In this document: in pieces, positions 34,636-46,600 of the stretch
Numbering within the stretch: the stretch's first letter is position 1
How the letters are laid out: each line of letters opens with the position of its first letter
Assembly (NCBI GenBank): GCA_949879025.1
Contig: CATLBO010000004.1
Span: forward strand, 1-64,000
Length of the DNA: 64,000 bases
Reading direction: 5' to 3'
Origin: an uncultured Hungatella sp.
Lineage (GTDB): Bacteria; Bacillota; Clostridia; Lachnospirales; Lachnospiraceae
Notes under the pieces: generated by a model
What the model was told of the DNA's origin: nothing
Databases searched by the model: none
What the model saw: the letters and a program-made list of their open reading frames with translations, nothing else
Position numbers and translations under genes: made by a program

Positions 34636-37600
34636 TCACTTTTTTAAAGTATTAGAGCGTTTTTGATGTCTCTGGATAGAAATCCACAAGAGCGGAAGAA
34701 GAATCAAAATAATTCCAACTGAAAACACCACCTGCTCCAGACTGATCTGCAGTTTTGCCTTTTTTATCTGCTGTTCTGTCTGAATGCATTCTGCCGCACC
34801 AGGAGTTTCCAAAATATGAAGCCCCCATGTTTCCCTCTGGCTGCTATCCGGTGCCGATTCTGTCTCATCTGCTGCTTTCTCATATACCGCTTGCCAGGCC
34901 ACACCCTGCACCGGCTCTAAAACCACCCTGCCGCCGTAAACTGCCCTGCAGTCGGCCACGTACTTTTCACCTGATGCTACGGCATTTCTGTAGATCTTTC
35001 CGTTCTCTCCAATCCACGTTTCTCCTGCCCATTTTACATCCTGAATCCGATAATAATCAGGATTGATCTGTGCCAGCATCAGCAATTCGTTCTCATAACC
35101 TGTAAACGGCTGATCCTCCTGCGCCGGAACCTGTACCCCGTTTATCTCATAAATCCGGGCATCCGCCTCCTCTACTGTAATCGGAAGCTCAAATCCTGGT
35201 ACCCATCTCCAATTATAAAACTGTACATCTGTTATTGGGAAGCTCTTCTTATACTCCATTCCATATCTCTGGTCTGTCACCAAAATCTCTGCGGTGTCCG
35301 GAAGAGTATCCGTCTGTTCCACCTCCTCATAAACAATCGTGTCTTCCACGTCCTTTATCCCTTCTTCTGTCATGGCTGTCACCATCTGATAGGATTGGCG
35401 TATGTATTCCATATCTCCATAATAATAGGTTTCTGGCAATACCTCCGGCAGCTGGCTTTCTTTCTGGCATACATCTCCTGTCACTACAAGCTGCCCCTCC
35501 GGCTTCACTTCCACAGTCTGAGCATACGTTGAATTTGCTGCGGTCAGTCCCACTGCCAGGCTCAGGCACAAAACGGCTAAAAGCTTTCCGTTTTGCTTAC
35601 CTTTCTTTACCATCCATGCCACTAAAAGACACATTCCTCCTGCATATGCCAGCCATCTGCAAAGGCCTGCATCCTCACCCTTATCCCCCATTTTAGGAAT
35701 TCCTAAATTTGTAAAAGTCTGATACGACCTTTTTCCATGAGCCTCCATAACCGTCCAGTAGTTTGTATATACTTTTCCTGTCTTCTCTGGTTCCTTTCTT
35801 CTCTCCGTCTTTTCCTTATCTGGCGGTACATCGGGATGGGATGGCCTTTTCTGGTTTTCAACTTCTATGGTTATGGTTTTGGCATCTTTTGGAACCGTAA
35901 AGCGAATATTCTGCTCCATTATCCGATAGCCTGCAGGAGCCCTGTTTTCCCGTATAATGTACGATTGACCTGCCTGCAGTTTTCCCTCTATCAGATAGGG
36001 TGTCTCTGTACTGATCCAGGTTTCTGCTACCTCTCCTTCCAAAGTCCGTATTTCCAGACTTGCTCCTTTCAAATGCAATCTTGTCTTTTTGTCTGTCTTT
36101 ACGACTCTTACTTTGGTGGTTTCGTCTCTCATAACCACCCGGTTAATGCTGCCGTCTTTAGAAACCGTAAATTTTATATCAGCCGCATATGCGTAGCCAT
36201 CTGGTGCTGCTGACTCCCGCAATGTGTAAGTGCCTCCTGCTTTAAGCACACCCACCAGCTTAAAAGGTTTCTCTGTGGAAGTCCATTGGGCAATTATCTT
36301 CCCGCTTTCATCTAAAACTTCCATTTGTGCTCCGGGAAGTTCTTTATCCCCTGTAATATCAGTTTTGCTGACTTCCACATGGGTAGGCGCATCTCTCATC
36401 TCTATCCTGTCAATGTTTCCATCCAATGATACAGTAAAGCAGATGTCCTCGGCGTAGCTATATCCATCTGGTGCAGCCTCTTCATGAAGCCTGTAGGCTT
36501 CCCCCGCCTCTAGTGTTCCAATAATTTCATAGGGAGTTGAACCTGAGATCCAATCCTCCACCACATTACCGTCTTTATCAAGAATCTGCATCCTGGCAAA
36601 TGGGATTTCTTCCTTTCCTGTAATATCCTTTTTGCTGAAGATTACATGGGTTTTTTTATCTTCCATTATAATCTCATTAACACACTCTCCTTCTGCAGCC
36701 TGAAAAAGAATGTCTTCTCCATAGCCATAACCTTTTGGCGCTGATTCCTCATGAAGGACATATGTTTCTCCCGATGTCAGTACTGTTTCCAGTAAATAGG
36801 GTTCTTTCCCTGATATCCATTCTTCCAAAACCGTTCCATCCAATTTGCGTACCTGCATCAGGGCGCCTTCCAGTTCATCCTGTCCTGCAATGTTTCTTTT
36901 ACTAATAACAGTTTCCTGCTTTCTGTCCATGGCAGCTACACCCTCTATGGATACTTCATCACCAAGCAAAAACCGAAGTTTATAACTATCCCTCTTACTG
37001 CCGTCACTGTAATATGTGGTTTCCAGAATCTGGTACTGCAGCCCTTTTTGAAAAACTTCTGTCTGTGTATTGTCAGTCACTTCTTTGGAAAAGAATGCAC
37101 AGGCTCCTGTATCTGCACCTGCCTGGCCTTTTAAGCTCCGTCCTTGCTCTAAATCCACAACCTCATAGTTAATATCCCGATAGATCTTTCCCGGGTCAAT
37201 CGTCACAAACTCATTGGCAGACAAGGTAAGTATATCTCCGCTTCGAAGGCTTCCTTTCTTGCTTCCGTCATACGCATAGGTCCCTTTCATTTCCTCCCCT
37301 GACGCCTTGTATAAAAATATCTGAAAATCCTGCGGTCCATTGTTTTCGTCCCCTTTCTTCCCGGTTCCAGTCACCTCATAAAAGACCGTCAGTTTGTTTT
37401 TCTGCAATATGGGGACAGTTTTCTTTTCCTCTCTCCTTTTTCCCATACATTCCGAGCTCACAGCTACCGTCATCTCTTTTGTTTCAGGAAGCAGCTGTGA
37501 TGCAAATTGAACCTGTCTGCTTTCTCCAGGCCTGACCTGCTCTAATACATACTGAATCTGTCCATCTTCCAGTTTTCCCTCTTCTGGGTCAATAACCATA

Positions 37601-40600
37601 ACTCCTGATCCTGTTTTCACTGTCAGTGTTATATCCGCAGGATTATGAAAAGTATTCGTACAGGCAATAACTGTTGACACCATATCAGAGGTTTTCAGAA
37701 CTCCCTGCCTGTGGTTTATGGTGATTTTGGGATTTTCCGGTGCCGCAGGATTCTCTACTTCTATCTGCGGCATTATCTCTGATGGTTCCCACGATTTAAT
37801 TTCTGTCCCGTCCTCATGGGTAAGCTTTACGTTTACCCTGTCTGCCCTTCTGTCGGGAATTACCCAGGTTCCGTCTTTCGACAGATGGCATCTTCTTGTC
37901 ATGCGTCCGGAAAGCTCCCTGGAGCCGTCACTGTAAACTGTAGTTTCTGTCAGGCGGTAAATTTCATTCTCCTTGATGCCGTCCCCTATTTCCAATATAT
38001 GCCCGTCTCCTCCTGCTGTCCATGACGCAACTGCTTCCCCTTTTGCATTGTACAGTTCCATCTCTGCTTTTACCGCATAACGTCCCTGTATCTTAACAGA
38101 ACGAATAATGTCACTTTTTTCATAAGTGTTAACAGTCACCATTCCCATCTGTCCGCCTATAGCACAGATTCTTCTACCGTCTGCTGACAATGTAAACACA
38201 TATGGCTTCATCTGTTCATAACCTTTTGGCGCCCTCTTCTCCAATAGAACATAGGTTTCTCCCGCTGCCAGGCCTTCCAGCACATGGCTTTCTTCATGTC
38301 CGGTTATCCAGGTATCAGCTGGGTTTTCTGAGTCATAAACATATTGTCCGTGTTCGTCACGGCCAGTAACATGGCAGATCGCCAGCTGTGCTCCTGATAC
38401 CCATTCCTTTGGGGATTCAAAATCCTGTTTCCTAATATAGACTCTTGTCTTTTCGTTTACTGCCTGAATCGTTTTATGTGCCTCCTGTTTATGTCCCCAG
38501 GAATCACCGTTATCATCAGGCTGAAACCAAAATGTATGTACCTGCTGGTCTGATGCGTATCCCAGAGGCGGTATTATTTCTTTTAAACAGTATTTGTAAG
38601 GCACAATCTTTCCGTTTTCTGACTGTTCCCCAACAGGTAAATCCGATACGATTATTTTTCCGTCCTGATCACTAAGCCTTCTTTCCAGAACCGGCTTTCG
38701 TTGTGTCCCTCTGTAAGCTGTAAGCTCAAATACTGCACCCTTTAGCAGCTTTCCTTCTTTATCTGTCTTGATTATTTCCAGTTTCCCCTGAACAGGTGTA
38801 TTCCACGCCTGAATAATCTGAACCTGCTGATTTTGCTCATAAATTATTTTTATCGGTTCCATCAGGGTATAATAGTCTGGGCTTTCCTGCTCCACCAGAT
38901 AATAGATACCAGCCGGAAGCTGAGTCAATTTGTGGGGCCTTTTGTCGCCTTTTTTCCATCCTTCAGGAATGCGTCCATTTATCTGATCCGCTTCTGTATA
39001 AACTCCGTCTGAACCGCTGACCCATTCTGCAGCCAAATATTGCGGCTCCTGAATCAGCCTCCCGTCTTCTCCGGATCGGTATAGTGCCAGATGGGCTCCA
39101 GACAATTCCATCATGTTGTTCTGCTCAGTTCCCTCTTCTTTTGCACATTTCGATATCAAAAGAACACTTCCTTGATTCAGCACGCTGTGCCTCTGCACCT
39201 GATTTGTATCTTCAACCATAATCAGTCTGTCATCCGCTGCCCCGTAGCCTTTTGGCGGTGTGGTTTCTGATAAAACAAAACTTTTCCCTGCTGGGAGATA
39301 ATCAATACGTCTCATGCCATCCTCTGTTATATATGATACTGCATACTCATTTACATCAGGAAGTTTTCTGTAGTCAAACTGATATTCATAAGTGAATTGT
39401 TTTCCCTGATGGTTTTCATTCTGGCCATATACCACAATGCGGATTTCCTGTCCCTCTGAGGTCTGAAATCTTATATCTGCTGCAGTGGGAAATATAGAGC
39501 TTTCTCCGCCTGCTTCCGAAGCATCAATCTGCTTATGTGATATATAGAGCGCTTCATAGTCTTTTCCTTCTGCATTCCATGACACCTTCCGTCCTAAAGT
39601 TCCATAGTCCCGGTACATTTCTTCAAATGCTGTCATAAACCCTTTATAAATGGTTCCGTCATTGCTGACCCATGTATCAATCACCTTTCCTTTATCATAT
39701 TTTGTGCCTCCCCCTTCAGAATCCGCCTGTCCCTTCTTATCCATAACTGCCTCATACAAAGTGAATCCGGCTCCATTCATTAGTACCTTGTTTTCTCCCT
39801 CCAAAGTATGCTTTTCAAACTCTACTTTGGTATGGTCATTATATATCTTAAAATTCTGTACCTGTCCAATGCTGTTTACTCTTACTTTCACAGGCGCAGC
39901 AGCCACAAACCCTTCCGGCACTGCAGTTTCTTTCAGAACATAACTGCCTTTAGGCAGTCCTTCTGCATACAAAGGTTCTTTTCCCGTTTCCCAGGTAAGA
40001 ACTGCCTTGTCGTGTCTTTCTGTTTCATAAAGTTCCAGCCTGGCTCCTTCCACCTGGCCATAACCAAAGCTGCTTTTTTTCTCCTGCAGGGTCCCTGTTT
40101 CAGGATGGTTTCCAGAGGAATCTGTTATATTCATGTCCAGAACCCTATAGCTGTACTCTGTGGTGCCGTCTAATTTTTGTATCATAATTTTTGTGCTGTC
40201 ATCTTCCATGGCTGTTGTCTGAATTTTCGAGCTCTCCTCTATGACCGCAGCTGTTGGGAAACCTTTTACATATCCATCAGGAGCTGTCAGTTCCTCCATG
40301 ATATAGACCCCTGCAGGTACTCTTTTCAGAATATCCGCCTGTCCTTTTGTCATTTCTCTGTTAAAGGGATCATTTGGGCTCTTCTCGCCGGTTATCCATG
40401 TATTTTCTGTTAAATAACTCTCCCCCAGCCGGTGATACACAGGATCTTTCTGATTATCTGGTTTATTAGAGTTATTTACTGTATAAGATGCCTTTTGATA
40501 ATCTTCTAAAAGGTCAGAGCCTTTCCGCCGTACCAAATCACCATCTCTGTCATAAAGAGAAGACTCCTTTTCATATTTGTTTCCACTGGAAGCAAAATAC

Positions 40601-43600
40601 ACCGGAAGCCCATGCTGGTCCAAGACCGGCCGCATAAGTCTCTCAAAGCCTCCGTTATTTTCGTGGTACACAGGTTCTTTGTCCATATTTTCTTTTCGGA
40701 AATTTTGTATAATTGTTGCCATCCTATGGCTCTCTTCTTTCTCGTCTGGTTTCCAGGAACCTGTCAAATATCCTGCTTTATGTTCTCCTGATTCAGCCAC
40801 CCTGGATGTTGTGATCTTATCAACTGCGATTTTACGCCCTGATTTATCCTTTGTAACTGTTACAGGCCATACATAAATACTGTCCTTTTCCTGCCCCGGC
40901 ACATAAGCCATTCCCGTATAGGGATCTACCAGTGCGTCCCTGTTTCCGTCTTTGTCAACATGATACAGCAATGCCTCACCAGGCATTGTAAAAATCTTGT
41001 CTCCAGGCTTATAGGACATCTCTGTAAAGTCTCCCCCCGTCAGTTCCAGATAAGGCACTCCCCCCTTAAATGCAAATATGGAATGTTCTCTGTCTGTCCG
41101 GGCAATGTTTCTCCTGTCTTCCTCCAGCTGCTCCAGTTCAACCAGGCCATGGTTAACGTCATAGCCATATTCTATGGTTGCACCGTCAATCTGAATCTTT
41201 GTAAACACATCCAGATCTCCAAGATCATAGTACAAAATATCTGTATCAGGACGCTCCACAGCCACCGCATCCCAGATTCCATCTGTAATGCTGCTTTGAT
41301 TATTTCCGTTTTGGGCATTAGAAGAAGTGTTTAAAAATTCCGTATGTGTTCCCGCATATCCTTTTTTTACATACATCCTTGTCACATTGCCGTTAAAACT
41401 GCGCTCAACCACCAGGCCATTAAATCCATAGTCTTCTTTATCGCCTGAAGATTTTAATTCCAGCCCCTCATATAAAGTCATCATGGCTCCTGCCACATAA
41501 GAGTTTTCTTCCTTCCATTTTTCTGCATCCACTGTAACATAACCATATCCGGCAAATATTCCTCCATGGTAGACGATCTCTGTCTGAACCCCTGCATCTT
41601 TCAACTGTTTTAAATACTCCAAGGTTCCTTTCTTCCATCCATACCCGAGATACCTTCCCAGACTGTAAGCATATTCATAGGCCGGATTGCCGCCAATCTC
41701 TTCCAAGCTTCCGTTTATTCGTCCATCTACTTTATAAGTAACCTGGGATTTGGAGCTCTTCTTCTTTTCAATCTTTAATTTTATTGGAGTATTTTCAATA
41801 TATATGCGGGCTAAATTTTCATCCTGTCTTAATAAAGATCCCATAAAATTTCCTGGCTCTCCAGTCTTTTTATAAAGGGTGGCCAATACCTTGTTTTTCA
41901 TATCCCCTTTCCTGTAATATGCTACTTTATCGCCATACACCTCCAAGGCCACTGGCTTTGTCCTGGTATATCCTGCAGGCGGGCTTATTTCCACAAGAAC
42001 ATAAGCTCCTGCATCCAATTCCTGAGGCGTTTCAATGTATCCTGCATTCTGATCTCCATAAAAGGATTTTTTTCCATCTGAACTTACCATTGCACCATCT
42101 CTGGTAGTAGTATAGGCCCTAAAGTCTCCTGCCTTGCCCCCATAGTTATCTCTGAGAATAATCTGATCTCTTTCAGCACATACAGGAGTTCCTTCTGATA
42201 CATAGCCGCTGTAAAGTTCTCTATCTCCCAAAATATCCCTGGATTCCTGAACAATATTGAACGCACCCATTCCCTCAAGGAACTGTTTGGTTCCGGTTAT
42301 CTGTGTTTTCTCCTTATAGAACTGTACTTCTCCGGTTCCATACTGAGATTCATCCCGGCTGGCCTTGTATATGCGGAATATGGCCCCGTCATGAAGAAGG
42401 TTTTCATGGGTTTCCGAATCCAGCTTTTCAATCCGCAGTTTGCTCTTATATGGTTTGTCTGTAAATTTTCCATAGGAAAAACCTTGGCAGCTGCTCTGCC
42501 CTCCTGCAAGAGGCTTCATATCCGATTGCTCCTTCTCAGGCGCAGCCAGGCTCCATGGTACCAGGGCCTGGGCATACTCTTTATCATGGGCCTTTAGTGC
42601 ACCCATCATGCTTATTCCGCTTCCTGTTTCCGAAACAGAGCTGTAACGGTAAACCGAAGAAATGCCTTCTCTACCGTTCATCCCCTCTGTCAAGTAGTAT
42701 AAAATGTCTCCTGCATTTCGGCTGTCCTTTTCATTATAATAATTAGGAAGCGGTTTAAATCGGCTTTGCGTCAGTGCAAAGTAATCCCCAATACCAGCAT
42801 GGGTGGCGCCATTGGCAATCTTTCCCATAGACATGCCGTATTTATAAATTTCAAAATCGCCCAAATGATTGTTGGCTTTAATCACATGGTTTTCCTGATT
42901 AAACCGAATCTGATATCTGGCTGCCAGTTCTTCTGGAGAAAATTCCTTATGGTATTCATAGTAGGCATTCATTTTCTCTGGAATCTTGATGGCTCCTTCA
43001 TAACTTTCATAAACTGCAGGAACCTGGATTTCCTTAGGCAAATCTGTATCATAATGCCGGTTCTTTAAATCTTCCAGGCTGGCATATTGGGGCTGCTGCT
43101 CTACCACTACATAAATCCCGTAGGGAAGAGCCAGGGAAATGCCGGCACACCAGTCTGCTTCCTTACAGTCAGCGCTTAATGTGGTTTTGTCTTTATCCTT
43201 TCCTCCGTCCTCTTCCCAATCCCACCTGATTGCATAGACCGCATCCAGATCATAAGCAAAAAACGGCTTTAGATAATTATCTGCTTTTTTAATGGCTTCC
43301 CGCAGTGCCCGATCATAAAACTGATCGCTGTAGACAATCCTGATCCCTTCCCCTTTTAGGCCAGCATCACTGTCCTCACTGCTTACGAAATCACCGCCTT
43401 TTTCAAGCTTTTCCACTTCCTGATCCAGATACCAGTTAATGGCAAACTGACGCACACCATCAGATGCTGCCATATTTTTCTCAGCATCATCAGTGTGGTC
43501 TGCCGTATTGCCCAGGGGACGGTGGGAGGTGTAAGATGGGGAGGCATCCTTCCATTTATCCCCGTTAGCAACAGCAATGGCATCAAAAAACTTTTCGTAA

Positions 43601-46600
43601 TTATACACACCGGAATTTATCTCTAAAACTGCCGTATATCCTGAATTTTCCTGTCCGCTTATAAGTCCGCTGTCCAGTCTGTACAAATTTTTATTAGCTA
43701 TTACACTGTCCAGGGGATTTTTATATAATGGTGTGGTTTTATGGGCTGCTTTTGTATAAATTTTCGGTACAAGGGCAGGATAGGATTTATTGACCTGTCC
43801 TGGCGCTGTCTCGTTTCCCTTTCTGTCCATCCATACGACATTTCCCATTTCATCACGGTAGAGCCGTTCCAAATTGCTTTTCAGATAGATTTTAAACCGA
43901 AAGTTTTCCATAGCCTTTATTTCTTCAGAATCCGCTCCAGCAACAGCTTTTGTTACTTTCACTGATTGTCCGATAACTCTCTCCTGAATTCCAACGGGAG
44001 CCTTTCTGGTGCCTTCTCCTGGTTTCCCATTGCCGTCCTGAAAGGCATATTGCTGCCCTGCATAAATAAGGCTTACGGGTTTTACATACACGCCGTCTCC
44101 TGTCATGGCCTGCTTTTCATAATCCAGATACACCTGAACCTGCGCTCCTACGGCCCGAAGCAGATAATCTCCAGATCCTATGGTATCTCCCGCAGCCAAG
44201 CCGCAGTCCGGCGGTAATCTGTCCAGATCTGTCTGGGTCAGGGTAATGTGTGCCTGCGGCAGTACCAGCTTGTATGTGGTAATCAGCGATTCCTGTTTAT
44301 CACTTTTTACGGTTCCATAGGCATCTGTAAATCTTCCAAAAGCATGTCCTGAAAGACTTTGGTTTTTATGAATAATGGGTATCTCCGTCCAGGTATAGAC
44401 TTCCTGAGCCTGTTCTGCCATATCCATAACATCCACCCATTCGTAAGCCTGTATAGGGCTTCCGTCAGGCTCCTGGAGAATTTCCCCAATTGCATAATAT
44501 ACATTTTTCTTTATGGTCTTGGATTCAATAGTTCCGTCATCTAAAGCTCTGGCATCGCTTACCAGAACAGCGCTGCACCGATATTGTCCCAGAGTCTGCC
44601 AAGACTGAAAATCTTCATATGTTCCAAAATTATCCACAGACGGACTGCCTCCATACCTTACATAAACCCATCTGGGACTTTCTCCACTGATATTAGGAGT
44701 CCAGGGAATTCTGTGATAAATCGTATGTTCTTTTTGTGCCTTGCCTAAAACCACAAAGTCACCAGGATTTCCTTTTACCCCTGCATAAAGCCGAAACTGC
44801 CACCCCTTATCTGTTTCCTTGTAGTCATGAATCCCTCCAAAGCTGTACCACGGATTTTCTCCATAAAAATCTACAATTGAAAGAACCGCATCTGCTATAG
44901 TTACCGGACTTCCATCCTGCTTTTGCTTGGGAATTTCTATTGCAATGACAGGCTGTCCATACACGTTTTTTTCTGCCGCTTCTCCTGGTGCAGCCCCTGA
45001 TATCCCCTGATAATCCGGCTCGCCCTGACGTACCCCTTCGTTGAAAATCCCTTCTGTCCTTCCGGAATATTCGATGTTTCCGGTTCCATTGTTTTCTGCT
45101 TTTATTCTCTTTGGTGTTTCAAACCCACAGCCCCGAAGCGCTGCCTCTGTCTTCATTTTTATATACAAAAACTGGGAGCTGTTCTTATCTCCGGATTCCA
45201 AAGGCTTTTGATTTCCCTCCCAATCCTCCCCGCCGTCAGGATTGCTCTCCAGGATCTCTGCCACGATTGTTTCATTTACAGACTGCAGCTGTGCTGTACC
45301 CATAGCCGGGATCACAGCATTTATCGTGATTTCCTCTGCAGCAAAGCTACCGTCAGGATTACGTTTGGGATATGTATTCTCTGCGTCCGCCCTCTTATAA
45401 ACAGGCTGTCCCCATGCATCAAACAAGTATTTTTTTTCCTTCTGTCCTGTTGCAGTCTCTACCTGCTGGTTTCTCATGGAACTGTCTTTCCGGTACAGTT
45501 TAGTTCCTTCCGGAAAGAGATTCAGAACAATATCATACCCTTTATCCCCTGTTCCCTGGGAGGTAACTGAAAAATTTACAACATTGGGCATAGTGTCTTC
45601 TTCTTCTCCGGAAGACTGAAGTTCCACAAAAGGCGCTCTGGTAACAGCCGCAGAACCTTCTCCTCTGGGTATAGTAACTTCTAGGCTGTACCCATAATTA
45701 CTTACAGGATCTGTCTTTCCGTTTACAGAAAGTTCATAACCTTCTGATCTGCTTAATTCTTTCACATAGTAATTTCCAAGAAGCAGAGGTCTTCCTATCC
45801 AACAATTTCCGTTTTCCGTCTCATAGTCTGTATATCTTCGGACATACGCTTTGTCAACCTTGTAATCATCAATTTCCCACGTCTTTACATATAAGTTTTT
45901 TGGTGCCTTTTGATTCCATCCCTCTTTTGTGGCAGACACAGAACCTGTTTTGTAATCATATGTATGTCCAGGTTCCTCTGTAATCGCCATAAAAGATGCA
46001 TCTCCCTCCTTGTCTGTGGTTGCGATAGCTACCAAATCATTCTGTCTGAAAACAGTTCCGGTAATACCGTCAGGATGCACCAAATCATTGGCTGCAAACA
46101 AGCCGTAAACTGCTCCCTCCAGCACCGCATCTCCTTGTGTATCTCCATAGGAAGAATACCCATCCTTTTCCTGCTCCTCAAGAGCCATGTCCCGTTTATT
46201 GATGTGGATCTCTCCCTCAGTCCTATGATCATAAATTCTCCATGCCTCTTCGTCTCCGTCTTTACCGCCGCCATGAGAATATAAATCTGACGGCCCTCTA
46301 CGCACCATATCCCCCTGGCTTTCTGAATTCAAGGATTCCTCATAGGCATTTTCAAAAAGCGATGATTCTTCTCCCCTATCTTTTATGGAGCCTTTTATTG
46401 GTGGAATAAACGGTCTGTTAAATGTAAAGAAACTTTTCTCATTCTTTTCAGCCTCCTCATCTTTGGATACTCTCAGTGCATTGGAGACAGTTGCCTGCTC
46501 TGTCTTTCCATCCTGGCTAAAAGCTGGTTTTGCCTCCGTTTTGACAGCATCTGACGGAGTCTGCTTAGGAAGCGCTTCTTTTTGCTGTATCCCAAAAAAT

